Source of the DNA: Proales similis
Taxonomy: Eukaryota; Rotifera; Eurotatoria; Ploima; Proalidae
Direction: 5' to 3'
DNA length: 64,000 nt
Assembly: GCA_019059635.1 (NCBI GenBank)
Contig: JAGVRJ010000012.1
Coordinates: 1,302,001-1,366,000, forward strand
Shown: one piece after another, positions 1 through 12,010 of the stretch
Layout of the letters: each line of letters opens with the position of its first letter
How positions within the stretch are numbered: the first letter of the stretch is position 1
Program-made: the position numbers and the translations under genes
The notes under the pieces: model-generated
Database searches by the model: none
What the model was told of the DNA's origin: nothing
What the model saw: the letters and a program-made list of their open reading frames with translations, nothing else

Positions 1-139
1 TACGTACCACTCATATCGACACGAAGCCTTAATATCGACGATGACAAGCAGCCAGAACAATCTCGGCCGACCAAAATGGTCAATTTCTTGTGTGGGCTTG
101 ACGGCGATCGGATTTGTGCATTCATACTACACGGAGATA

Positions 140-1550
140 ATGGAAAACTTGAAAGAAAACAACACAGACACGCACCACAATCGAAACGAGACTCGCATCC
201 AGCACAAGAATGATTCAATAATCATCGAGCGCAATGGCGGCCTTCGCAACAAGTTCGTCATCTCGCTGATATTCATCTGGTATGTGATGAGCGGCATTAC
301 TTTGTACACAAACAAATTCATAGTCTCGTCGAGCCGAACAGATCTCTCGGTTTTGGGTGAGTGAGCATTCATTTTGAACCACTTGCCCTGGCTCACTTGC
401 TTGACCTTTCGATCGAATACAGGAACCTCGCAGATGGTAATCACAAGCGTTCTTTGCTTCATCCAGCTGAAGCGGCGCCGAAAGAGCTCTAGCTCAATGT
501 CGTTGCCCAATTCCTCAAGCGATCCAAGCAATCGAGTCAAATCGGTCGAACTTATCAAGAGCATTGTCATCATCGGCGTTCTAAGGTAAAGGTTGTCTCA
601 ATTCTTGCTCGTGTTTGGTCTACTTTGAGCTCGAGCTATGTTTATAGACTTTTTTCAATTGTGGGCGGCCTATTCGCGCTCTCGTTCGCCACCGTTTCAT
701 TTGTGGAAACCGTCAAAAGCACAACGCCGATATTCACGGTTATTGTTTCCAAGCTCATGTAAGTCGATCAGAAGTGGCACGACATTTGAGCGCACTAAAA
801 ACGACTCACGACAGGATCGGAGAAGTGACCGGATTTTGGACAAAGATTTCGCTCATCCCAATTGTGGCCGGTCTTGCCTTGTGCAGTTCGTTCGAGCTCA
901 ATTTCAACTGGTTCGGCCTCGCGGCAGCCATACTCACCAACACGACCGAATGGTAATGCCAATCAACTTCGAAGCCAATGGGCCTCTCTCGTTAATTCTC
1001 AGTTGCGCTCAGCGTTCAGAATGTGTTTTCAAAGTTTCTAATCAGCAGTGAGAACCAGCGTTTCACGTAAGTAGACCGGCCGAAGCTCAATCGGCCACGC
1101 AGGTTTAAGGCAGCTTGTCAAAACAGGCCTTTGGAGGTGCAGCTCTACTCGAGCGCAGTCTCCGCAATCATCATGATTCCGTACTGTTTGTACAACAGCG
1201 ACCTCAGCGGACTGGCCGACTCGAGCGTTTTGACTCGTTACTTGTTCAACGGACTATCGTTTCACTTTCAATCGTTGGTCGCTTTCAGCCTTATGAGTTA
1301 CATATCGCCCGTCACTCACAGGTAGCACAAAAGCGCTCGCTTTCTCAGCAGCCCTCAAACTTGTTCGTTCCGTAGCGTTTGCAACACAGTGAAACGGGCC
1401 GCTCTGATTTGGCTCTCGGTTTACATATTTAGGAACAGTGTTACTGCCTTAAGCGCCTTGGGAACAGTGGTTGTTCTGCTCGGCGTCCTCGGCTACATTC
1501 TGGCCAAGAATCGTGATAAGCAAGAGTCGGAAAAAGACTCGGAGTCTTGA
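140..1550 (+). CDS. SLC35E2: SLC35E2-like nucleotide-sugar/triose-phosphate-type transporter
   Basis: Member of the drug/metabolite transporter (TPT) superfamily; SLC35E proteins are multi-pass Golgi/endomembrane carriers whose substrates are not settled. Seven exons splice in phase: 140-356, 423-585, 648-758, 815-952, 1013-1066, 1127-1321 and 1376-1550, giving 350 aa. The first membrane segment holds the family-type LYTNKFI motif. Later blocks match SLC35E2 closely by eye: FVETVKSTTPIFTVIVSK, then LIPIVAGLALCSSFELNFN, then MSYISPVTHSVCNTVKRA. The last helix is followed by a short charged tail. An in-frame ATG at 41 would add 33 residues and the frame is open to the window edge, so the true start could be upstream; 140 was chosen because the upstream residues do not look constrained. 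A poly(A) signal lies at 1665-1670. Family assignment is by remembered similarity, not by search. Confidence 0.88.
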
Positions 1551-3677
1551 GCTCTCTGACTGCTTGCCTTCAATCGGATCACAAATATTCTATTTTCTAG
1601 TTGTTTTGGTGCACACTCACTTCATACTCGCTTTTATCTGGAACCGTTAAAAACCAACGAAAAGAATAAAAGTTGTTTTTTGTTTTAACGAGCGCCTACG
1701 TGCGGGCGAATTTAGATTGCGACTGCTGAACTGTCAAGTTGATGAATAAGAAGCGACAGAGCTCATTAAACATTCGAAAAATCATTTTAGCCGATTAATT
1801 CAAATCAGAGCGAACTAAGCCGAGTCGAGGCGGACGTCAGAGTGAAATTCATTTGAGCTGCTCTTACCGGTTGGGGCGTTTGACACTCATCATTGAAGTA
1901 GTAGTAGTAGTCGTCGTCGTCGCCACCGCAGTCACGATCGCGCCTGCTTGATTACTTTGTCCAAGAAAGAACAAGCAAAGAGCGATGCCATTATTCGAAC
2001 GCGTTCGATTCGCCTTAAAAAAAAATTAGATTTGGTCGGCCTGAGGCAACAGAGCCGTTGTCGTCGTGGTCGTTGTTGTTTTTGTTTGTGAAACCTCCAA
2101 GCAATGTCATGCAATCTTTCCCTCTCTCCTCTCTCTCTCTTTCAAGTTCAAACAGGCTAGAACAATAGCCAAAGAGAGGAGAGAAAACGAAGCGACAAGT
2201 CGGACGATTTTTCCAATTAGCCGGAATTGAGTAATGGCTTCAAAATATAGCTCTTGACGACTCATATCAGCGCCAATGTGAGTATTATTATTATTTTCAT
2301 TTTTATTATTCTTAAGGTTAACCAAAAGTGAGCATTGCGGAAGCTCGTCCGACTCAATTAGAGTAAGCGAGAAGCAACTTAGATTGTTGGGCGCGCCACT
2401 TGGGCCCGAGTGGCATCAATTATTTAAGCTCTCAAAACGCCCATCCAAGTAGATGGGTATAAGATTTCAGATCGCTGCTCTGAGCGCCGCTCCCACACTT
2501 GGCTCAAAAGTGTTGCGTCGAGTTGGTTACTCAGTCTTAGGCCTCGGTACAATCGATCGATACACGTGAGTGTGTAATGTGAGGCAGTTTGTGAGGGCAC
2601 GAGGCTTTTTAGCGACGCCCGCCGGAAAGTGTTGCCCAACCGGTCACGATATGAATGAGACAGCATCGAAACCAATTATCCCGACGGCATGGCACGCATC
2701 GATGATGCATTGATCGCGATAAGGACGCAAGCGGAAGATATGATAGCACAAGCAGAGGAGTTATTAGATAAGCTCGGCTGCATCCGGTTCACAAATGCCT
2801 CGGGCCAGTCGAAATTCTTTCTCTGTCTTTGCACTTGTGCCTCTTGCTTGACTTCTTCTCTTTCCCTCCCTCTCTCTCTCTCTCTTTGCCAATGTGTGCG
2901 TGAGGCTGCGTTTGTGGTCTAGTCCGAGAAATTATATTTCGCTCTCAATTTCGTATTTATGGCCTGCATTGAGCGCGATCACGCTCGGCTTGCTTTTATC
3001 GTGTTGACATCCGAATTCTGCTTACATGAATGAGCCGGACGAGAATGTGAGGGAAAGCCGCTGACCGGAGCCGGACTCATCCAGCACGGCCAGTGGCGAC
3101 AGAAGGTAGCGCCAAGTGTGAGTCCGGCGACTTAATGGCGCTAAATGTGTCTCTGTTTACACGCTCCATTGATCGTGTAAATTTAGGATATCGATTTGAC
3201 TCGCTTGTGATTTACAGGACCAATTAGGCAGCAGAAACGTTGGCCATTCTTCACTTTGGCGTTCGCCGCCGGCACCGAGCAAATATTATTCGAGCGGTCG
3301 CGCACCCTTTTGCGTTCGAATTGGGCAAACATTCGTAAAACGAGACAAGCAGAGCTGGATAGTCACTCGATTTCAATCACCACAAGAAACTCGCTGCCTT
3401 TGTTGGTTTCGTTCTCGAGTCTCGTAGAATTTTTCTTCTCATCGCTGCTCATGCCCTTTTCGGCTCTCTTGCCCCCTCCTCTCTCTCTCTCTCTCTATCT
3501 CGGCTAATTTCAATCGCTTTCTTGACAATTCTGTGCTCGAGCTAGAGCCCACGCACCATACAAGATAGAATCAATCATCAGTGAAGCACGATAAGAATTT
3601 CCGACCGATTTAAACGCAGCCCGCTACTTTGCCATCCGCAGCAGAGTTCGATCACAATTTCGATTAAGCATTTAGAG
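1551..3677. other. Intergenic region between SLC35E2 and agrin
   Basis: Holds the 3' end of the transporter gene with AATAAA at 1665-1670, short trinucleotide tracts (GTA/GTC near 1897-1923), CT-rich runs near 2125-2145, 2867-2886 and 3478-3500, and presumably the main agrin promoter in its last few hundred bases. Short open frames here (for example 2689-2922) have low-complexity or CT-tract composition and no recognisable domain. Confidence 0.6.
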
Positions 3678-6600
3678 ATGAATCGACTTGTCGCAATATT
3701 TTGCGCAGTTGCCTTGTCCATCCCTGCGCCCGCTTGGGCCTGTATGGAACAGCCGCTGGAGAAGCGAATAGAGCAAGCGGACGTGATCGTGGCTGGCACC
3801 GTTCTTGGCCTAAAAACTAGCGAGTCAAGTCGCCATTACTCTGCTCAGATCCGAATCAATCGCATCATCAAAGGGCACGCTCTTCTTGATCAGCTACTAA
3901 ACGTCGAAGGGCACAGGGAAGCAGTCGGCAGTTACATGCTCGTGCACGGACTTGGCAATTCCGAACTGTGCGACTCAGACGTGGCAGTCTATCAGCATCG
4001 CATATTTGCTGTCCGCTCGCAAAACGGCCAGCTCTATCTCAACTCGAGCGTGATTCAAATCACTCTGGAGAAAAAGGAGGAGCAACTAGAGCAGCCGCTG
4101 TTCTCCTCCTCGTCTTCTTCTTCTTCTTCTTATTCATCAGGTAAGCGTGAGACACTTAATATCCAACATTTGAAATTCAAGTGCCAGTACAAATCGATTG
4201 CCAAACACGTGAGCGGTAAACACTCAGAGTCAGGGCTCTGTTGACGCCAAGCCTTGATAGCGGCCCACGTCTCGATTGATTGTGTCTGGCATTAGATTTC
4301 ATGATTGAAATCGACCCGAGCGCTTCTAAATGACACTTTCCCTCCCAAAAGTGCAAAGCTGTCCCCGTTCGATTAAGAATTTCTGCGAGCACGGCGCCCT
4401 GTGCGTTTTCAACTCGTTCACTAATCGGGCCAGCTGCCGTTGTGAGTTCGACTGTGAACCGTTCGAGCCAATGTCCCTGTGCGGAAGTGATCTAACCACA
4501 TACGCCAGTTTGTGCGAGCTCAAACGTGCAAAATGCCTTCAACAGCGCAGCATCCGCATCATGAACCACGACACATGCGGTAAGCACTTTTTCTATTCGT
4601 ATTGCCAAACACACAGCCACGATTGCTTCCGGCACGTGTGACGCATTTATTTCAAGCCACTGTTTGTTTGTTTGTTCGGTCGGTCGAGCCGATTCCAATC
4701 CGATTACCTCCCACTATCGACACGAACAAAGCATATGAGCGCGCGCGCGCGCGTGTGTGTGTGGTGTGTGTGTGGTGTGTGTGTGGTGTGTGTGTGGTGT
4801 GTGTGTGGTGTGTGTGTGTATGTGTGTGATTGTGAATTCAATCGACAAATGTTGGCGCTCATTTGGCCGCGTTGGAAAATAAAACGCCAAACAGAATCAA
4901 AAGTTGGCAGAGTCGTGAAAAAAATGCGAATCGAGCCGGAAACGATTGCAGCGCGCGCTCTCCGCCCGTTTTGTTTTTTTGCTTGATTTTCTGTTCATTT
5001 ATTGATCGAATTGCAATTAAACTGCTTGACGGGCTGACGATTAACAAACGAGGCGATTTGCGTCGCCCTAAACTCTGCCGTCACCCGTCACGTCCCTGCC
5101 TCAACTCCCCCTCCTGCTCCTCGATTGCATCGTCATCAATCCACTCAATTTCTCTCACACTCCGTCAATGACTTGGAATTTTGTTGTTGCTAATGGGTAG
5201 AGGTTTCATTTCTGTTTAAAAATAAAACCCGTCCCGACCCGAATGTGGCAGCGATTTAAGCGTACAAAAGCCGGAAAGCTTCTCGAGCTGTTTGTCATCT
5301 TTGGACTGTTTGTTGCTTTTAACCGTGCCTGTGTAATTCGTCATAAAGACCAACTAAGAGCAAACGTTTGCCGCAATCGAGTGTGCCCCTACTACGGCGA
5401 ATGTGTTCTTGACGAGCAGACGTTCACGCCTCGGTGCGAATGTCCGGACAACTGCGACTCGTCGGCCTACAGCGACAAGCTCTATCTGGCCAAGGACGAC
5501 TCTTTTCCCAACGCCAAGCATTACGTCATGAACAATCTACTCAAGCGGACCATTTGCGGCAGCGACGGCAGCGAATACGAGAACTTTTGCGAACTGAAGC
5601 GGCAGTCGTGCTTGAGCCGTCGCGAGATAAAGATATTCTACTTCGGCCGCTGCGGTAAGTTGCCTGGCCTTGTTGGCATTTGTCGGCGATTGAGAAGGCG
5701 CGTTCGAAACAGACCCGTGCGAGCTGATGAGATGCGAATGGCCCCAGATCTGTCGACTCAACGCCAACAGAGAGCCTCAGTGCGAGTGCAGATTCGACTG
5801 CCCAAAGCTGTTCGAGCCAGTGTGCGGAAGCGACGGCCAGACCTACTACAATGAATGCTACATGCGGTTAGAAGCGTGCCGGACCAACAAGCCGATTCGG
5901 GTGTTTAGACGAGCCCAGTGCAATTTGGGTAAGTCGGCTGATGCCAACGCGCACACAAGTCCGGCGTGTTAACTCGCTTTGTTTAGTGAAAAATCCGTGC
6001 GAGGAAGTGGCATGCGAGTACGCAAAGGGCTCGTATTGCGATATAGACGCGGATAGCCGAGCCTACTGCAAATGCCCGGAAAAGTGCGATCGGGTGAGTG
6101 AATAGTGAGCTGAGAAAACATCCGCGCAATTTGGCCAAAATTGACTTAGACTCTCAATTATGTGTGCGGCTCCAACGGCATCACGTACGAAAACGAGTGC
6201 TCGCTGCGAAGGGACTCGTGCTTGAGCAACCAGCAAATAGCCATGCTGCACGTTGGCGCTTGTGGTGAGTGTCGCGCACGTCAATATCGCTTTATTCTGC
6301 ACCAAACACAAGACGCCTTCAAATGCATTGTTTCATTGTTATCCTGCCCGACAACGCTCTTTCTCTCTGTCCAGAGCCCGAGGCCAAATTTACTTCCTCT
6401 ATTTGATCAAGTTTGATTAATCCTGATTGCTCGCTGGCACGTCCGCTTCGTGCACAGATAGAACAACTGATTTCTCAATTTTCTGCCTCTGCGCTCTGTT
6501 TTCCTTCCTTTCCATTTGCTCTGGACCGATCGGGCTTCTCTTTTCGTCACTTTGATTTATTTCAAACCCGCACCCGAATCGCAACCCGACTTGATTCTGC

Positions 6601-9600
6601 AAAACTTCAATATGAGCAATTCGACATTGAATTCAATTCTCAAATTCATGATCGACATGTTCATGGTGTCCGTATATGTGAAAAGTGAGTTGTCGGGCAG
6701 ACCATAGGATGCAGTCCAAAGCAAAATTCTCTCAACGTTTCACTTCGCTCCTTCTCTCTCTCTCTTTGGCTTTTGAATTCTTAACCAATTCTGAACAGGC
6801 AGCTTGAATCCGTGCGTCGACCATCGATGCAATTTTGGCGGCATCTGCATTCTGCGCGACGAGCGGCCCACCTGCAAATGTATCGAGTGTCCAGAGCATT
6901 ACGAGCCGGTCTGTGGCTCGGACGGCCGGACCTACGAGTAAGCCGACCCTATTGTCCGATTGAGTCCAATTTCAACAGTCGAACTCGACAATAGCAACCT
7001 GTGCAAGCTGCGAAGAGAGTCGTGCATGACGCAGACTTTCATAAGCGTTGCCTACACAGGCGTGTGCGATCGCTGTCGCGATATCCACTGCCCCAACTAC
7101 GGCAAATGCGTGGACGACGCAGTAAGCGAGCCACGCTGCGTTTGCCCTTCAAGCTGTCAACAAGGAGTGAGCAGAGCAAAAAATGAATTCATTTTAAGCG
7201 ACTAATCAGCTTTTTCTGCGCCCCTATCACTTGCAATTTAGCCTGAGCAACTGGTCTGCGGAAGTGACGGAGTGACCTATCCGAGCATTTGCCACATGCA
7301 ACTCAACGCGTGTCAAAAGTCGCAGCTCATCACCATGGTGCACTCGGGCGAATGCGGTAAGTTGCTGAGAAAGCAATCGAAAGCGTTTGGTTCAATTTGG
7401 CTCAGATCCGTGCCTCATGCTCAACTGCGAGACGAGCCAAGTGGCTCAAGTTTGCGGCTCTGACGGCAACACGCACGTAAACGAATGCTACATGAATTTG
7501 ACTGCGTGCATATCCAAGCAGGCAATCAAGCGCCTGCACAACGGCCCGTGTAGATTGACAGAGAATAGCGCTCGACGTAACGCCCGCGACTCATTTAAAC
7601 GCAATTTTACAGATTGAAATGAAATCGATGAAACAAAAAGGAAAATCAAAGTCGTCATGTGACAAGTGTCACTTTGGCGCCGATTGTTTGCTGGATGAAA
7701 ACAACGAGCCGCACTGCTCGTGTGAGTCGATTGTTTGCGATCAATTCTCAAAGTGAGCTTGTTTCACGATACTCGTTTCGCGCCTTCAAATTTTAACCTT
7801 TTTTTTAATTTGATCCAAAAGGAGTCCCGTTTGCGGATCGGATGGAGTGCGCTACGAAAACAAATGTTTAATGAACCGGCAGAGTTGCTTGGAGCAGATG
7901 GAAATCAGCGAGAAACCTTCTTTCGAATGCATGCGTGAGTGATCTGACCACAACTGTGACTGATTGGCGCTAATTTTGCGGTTTACAGGGCAAACGAGCC
8001 GCAACGTGGCCTCGTGCCAGACCGACCGAGACTGCGGCAGAGGAATGAGCTGCGAGAACAAGGCGTGTGTGAGCCTCGGCTGTCGGCAGACAGAGTTCGG
8101 CTGCTGCAGCGATGGACTGACTGCGCGCAATTCGGACGGCTCTAATTGCCCGATCGAATGTGACTGCCACCCGGCCGGCTCGTTCAACAACTTTTGCGAT
8201 CAAAAGAGCGGCCAGTGCCCGTGCAGACCGGGCGTCACCGGCCTCAAATGTGACAGATGCACCCGAGCTCACTGGGGACTCAAGCTGATTCTGCAGGGAG
8301 TTCAGACCGGCTGTGCCCGTAAGTTAAACCGAAATTCAGCTCTCCGAATTGAACCGAGTCTATTTTCGTCCCAAATCAGCCTGCGCCTGCGACCGAATGG
8401 GCTCGCTTCACGAAGAGTGCAATCAAGAAGACGGCCGATGCGAGTGCAAGCCCGGCGTGCTGGGCGCCAAGTGTTCGCTCTGTCCACACAATTACGAAAT
8501 GACTGCGTCCGGGTGCGTTTCGATCAACGATCGAATCGAGCAAATGCAAGAGATGTGCTCAAGCGTGATTTGCGACTACCCGGGCGCTTATTGCTCGATT
8601 GAGAATGGCCAGGCCAAGTGCGTCTGTGACACAATCGAGTGCAGAGATCATCAGGGCAGCGTCTGCGGAGACGACGGAGTGACCTATTCGTCTAGATGCG
8701 ACTTGATGAAGGTCTCCTGCTACCGTCAGATAAAAATTTCCGTGGCCCACAGAGGCCACTGTAGCCAAGGTAAACGCCGTTCTCTAAAAACCGCCGCTCA
8801 TTCGCTCAATCATTCACCCGTTTCTCCTGTCACTCTCTCATCGTCCCATATTGACAGCCACTGTAATCGAACTCGTTTATCCGAACGATAACTGGTCAGG
8901 CAGTCGAGCGAACAAGCACGCAGAGAACGCAAACAGTGAATACAGCATTCTGCGCTTGCCATCGGCCAATCTGTCCTCTCAGTCGGGCCAAAACGCCAGC
9001 GATCGGGCCAGCATCTCCTCGCCAGACTCGGCCTCATCATTTCATCGCCTCTCCATTCTAGTGCTCGTCTCGCAAACTTGCTTATTCATCGCGCTCTATT
9101 CGCCACTCTTCTAGTCCCGCCTCTAGCCGAACTAGAAAGACTAGAACAAAGCAGAAAATACTAATCGCAAGCATTTCTGTTTGTGTTGCTCTGTTTATGA
9201 TGACACTGTTGCTGATTACTTACTTTTTCTTTCTGTCTTACAAGCTCCAATCTCGGTTATTGATTGTTGAAGGAAAAAATAAAATAAAAACGAATTGACA
9301 AACGAAAAAAAGGAATTGACAAATAGTCCACTTGGTTGTTTGCTGGTCTATTTGCTTATTCAATGTGGCCATTTTGCTGTTGTAGCTGCACCAATGTTCG
9401 CCTTGCACCTTTGCCTATCCTCACTTGCTTGTTGCGATTCACGCCTGCTCTTCTGTCTAGTTGTTTATGATCGCGCTGTCACATTTTGCTAATCTCGCTT
9501 TCTCTTTTCCGCCAGAAATACTCAAACACATCGAAATGAACAGCTCCCGGCCCGACGATTGGGACAGACCAGACCATAACAGGTTCATCAGCCAACTGGA

Positions 9601-11964
9601 CCACGAATGCCAGCGAGACTACCACTGTGGTCAATTTATGAAGTGTAGCCGAGGAGTTTGCCGCTGCCTTTTCGGCTACTTGCCTAGTGGCCTCCACTGT
9701 GACCGTAAGTCGCTCTCTCTCTCTCTCTCCTTCGCCTTGGTGTCAAAATCATCGAAAATTGTTGTTGTGAACTGTTTGAAATTGACCTATTGCCTGTATT
9801 AGGCCCAGACTCAAAAACAAACACAATTCACTCATGTTCTGGAGGAGGATGCGCACCGGGCTCAGTCTGTACTCCAAGTGACCGAGGTTTTGAATGCATA
9901 TGTCAGCTGGGCCGAGCAGGACGGTTCTGTGAGAAAGGTGTGATTGCGAAACCGTTCGTTAAAAGGCGACTCTAAATGGCATCGACCGTTTGCAGAAGTT
10001 GCGGAGATCCGCTCGGCCATGCTCAAGTCGAGATATTCGTATTTGAGATTACAGCCGACGATCTGTATTGAGGACGAGTTCAGCACCGAGATCGAGTTCA
10101 AAGCGCAATCACCTGACGGACTAATCTTGACCGTATTCAACCAAAACGTTTCGATTGAGATCTCTTTGCGAAACGGCTTTCCCCAGCTCACGTATTCGTC
10201 GACGCTTTTTCTTTTTCGATGCGTTCATAAGACTGACTCGCGGTCAAAGGCTCGGAGTTAATGGTCAATCTGCTCAATTTGTTCTGCATGAACGAGTGAA
10301 ACAGAGCGCCTTCCAGCGACTGTTTGTGTTCATTCGAAAGCGATTTGTTCTCTTCCAACTAGACGACACCCCTCCCCTGCAAAGTAAGACCGAGTTGCAG
10401 GCCACCGCCAGCCAGCCAACCAGCTTAGTTAAATTTCATTTTCGCTAGAAAGGTCGCCATTTGAGCTCAGGGCGAGAAAAGAGAGCTTTAAGGTTTTTCT
10501 GGGCAGCGTCCATGAGGCGGCTCATCAAACTCAAGTGTAAGAAAGAGTTGGATTGAACGAATGCTCTCGTTATCAACATTGTTCTCTAAGGCTCAGTGAG
10601 GGACCTGTTTCCATGCGAGGCTGCATTCTCTTTTTAAAGCTGAATGAAAAAGCGATCAACATTTCGTTTCCATCGCCCGTGATCGAGAACGGCCGGGATG
10701 TGTGCGAATGCGATGGTCACTTGTGTAGCAACGAGACCTGCTCTAATCACGGCCACTGTCGCATACAAACCGATGCAGTCACTCAAAGTGAACTGGCAGT
10801 TTGCATTTGTGACAAGCCATTTAGTGGTCACCACTGCGAAAAGACTTTTGATCCTTGTCTGAGCAGTCCGTGTTCGACGAGTCAGGGAACAAGCTGTGTC
10901 ACCAATAGCGACGCGTCTTACTCTTGTGTCTGCGGGCCCAGACGCGCTGGACTCTGGTGTCAGCTGCCAGTCAAATTCAAACCAAAACATGTCGCTCGAC
11001 TTGAGTCAAATTCGTACATCAAATATGCGCCAATAAGTGGCCAGTTTGTCTCATTCTATTTGGCTTTCTTGACCGAATCGAGTGACGGTTTGCTTGCAAA
11101 ACATTCCTTCAAACCGCAATTTTCTTCTCAATTCTAACTCAAGGTCTCCTTTGGTACTACGGCGACTCGCGTGGATCCAATTTCGTCTCAGTGGTGCTGC
11201 ACAACCAACACATTTTGGTTTGCAACAAGCAGCCGAGCGGCCATTTTCATACACTCAAGTGAGCCTCTTCTTCAAAAGACTTGACGAGATCAGTGCTGTG
11301 CTTAATCGCCATCAACAGGTCTCGTTCTCGACTGAAATTGGCCGTCTGGCATCAAGTTCGACTTGTCAGCCGGTTTGGCAAGACGCGATTGTACGTCGAC
11401 AATCAAGACGTTGTAGATGGTAGGCGAACTCGGGTCGATTGACTTGCTTGTCTTACTCTGGTGATAATTCCTAAAGGCGACTTGATTCTACTGGACGAGA
11501 GTGGAGTCGATTTGAACTTTGTCGGCGGTCTCGAGTACAACTATGATCTAAAGCGCAACTATTCGTTTCAGCCGGGTCTCAACGGCGCAGTTCAAACCGT
11601 AGTTGCTTAGACAAGAAGCCTCTTGCGATTGCCATCTTATCCGTGATGAATAGGTGTCGTTCAACCAGAACGTGAGACACGACGTTAGATCGGGAGCCCT
11701 AGAACTGGCCGCAGTCGACAGATTTGATGGATTTCCGTGCAACAAATGTCAAAATGGCGCCACGTGCATTTCACATCTCAACGAGTTTAGATGTAAACAT
11801 TCTGGACATTTGAACGACCTTCTGCTGTTCTTCATTCAACAATTAAAGGCAAATGTGCGAGCGGTTTCGGCGGGATTCACTGCGAGAAAAACAGAGACGC
11901 GTCAAGTGGCACCAAGTGGAGACCAACGAGCAGAAACGAATCGATCGAAACAGTTTTATTCTGA
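3678..11964 (+). CDS. AGRN: Agrin, long secreted form (NtA, 9 follistatin-like, 2 laminin-EGF, EGF and 2 LG modules)
   Basis: Basement-membrane proteoglycan core protein. Twenty-five exons join with consistent phase (1,598 aa): 3678-4140, 4352-4579, 5361-5654, 5713-5928, 5987-6093, 6150-6264, 6799-6937, 6995-7166, 7242-7356, 7406-7576, 7641-7752, 7822-7934, 7989-8318, 8380-8769, 9516-9704, 9803-9937, 9996-10191, 10250-10383, 10449-10536, 10591-11087, 11144-11258, 11319-11419, 11477-11598, 11654-11792, 11849-11964. Exon 1 has a signal peptide and an NtA (laminin-binding) domain ending in a Ser run. Then come eight follistatin/Kazal modules (recurring CGSDG-TY and C-L-C motifs), two laminin-EGF modules (8150-8520), follistatin 9 (8540-8765), two EGF-like modules, LG1, two EGFs, LG2 and one EGF. 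This is the vertebrate agrin order, but SEA and LG3 are missing. Follistatin 7 (7406-7576) is abbreviated. The exon 10/11 junction is the least certain. Confidence 0.9.
4739..4828. repeat. GC/GT repeat with 11-nt higher-order unit
   Basis: A short GC run is followed by a GT tract interrupted regularly by GGT, giving an approximately 11-nt period. It lies in agrin intron 2, upstream of the candidate internal start at 5243. Confidence 0.9.
5243..5654 (+). CDS. AGRN: Candidate alternative first exon of agrin (signal-anchor N-terminus)
   Basis: An ATG at 5243 opens a frame that runs without a stop into the follistatin-2 exon (5361-5654) in the correct phase. It encodes a basic start ([12 protein letters not shown]), a hydrophobic stretch of about 20 residues ([20 protein letters not shown]), a short linker and then follistatin 2. 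This is the expected layout of a type II signal anchor with positive residues inside. It lies in the largest intron of the N-terminal half (4580-5360, 781 bp), which is long enough for an internal promoter. Vertebrate agrin has an analogous short transmembrane N-terminus (SN-agrin) that replaces NtA. That this is a real transcript start is inference; the acceptor AG at 5359-5360 supports the canonical splicing too. Confidence 0.5.
8858..9114 (+). CDS. AGRN: Candidate alternative terminal exon of agrin (anchor tail)
   Basis: The exon ending at 8769 (follistatin 9) leaves phase 1. The AG at 8856-8857 opens an exon that continues in frame for 85 codons to TAG at 9112-9114. The exon used by the long form, starting at 9516, has the same phase, so the two are mutually exclusive alternatives. 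The tail is Ser/Asn-rich, like the S/T region after follistatin 9 in agrin, and ends with a small-residue stretch followed by a hydrophobic C-terminus ([21 protein letters not shown]). That is the form of a GPI-attachment signal or tail anchor. Two overlapping AATAAA motifs follow at 9278-9288. The predicted short product is 1,073 aa with no EGF/LG half. No cDNA evidence is available here. Confidence 0.6.
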
Positions 11965-12010
11965 ATCTATTGTCTTGTTTTTCAGTTGATGGACTCGTAA
12001 ATAAAGGCTA
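11955..12010. promoter_or_regulatory. Interlocked poly(A) signals of agrin and PGAM5
   Basis: The agrin stop is TGA at 11962-11964 and its first downstream AATAAA is at 12000-12005. The PGAM5 stop (minus strand) is at 12008-12010 and its AATAAA on the minus strand reads as TTTATT at 11955-11960, within the last agrin codons. The two transcripts must therefore overlap at their 3' ends, and each carries antisense sequence of the other's last exon. Confidence 0.75.
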
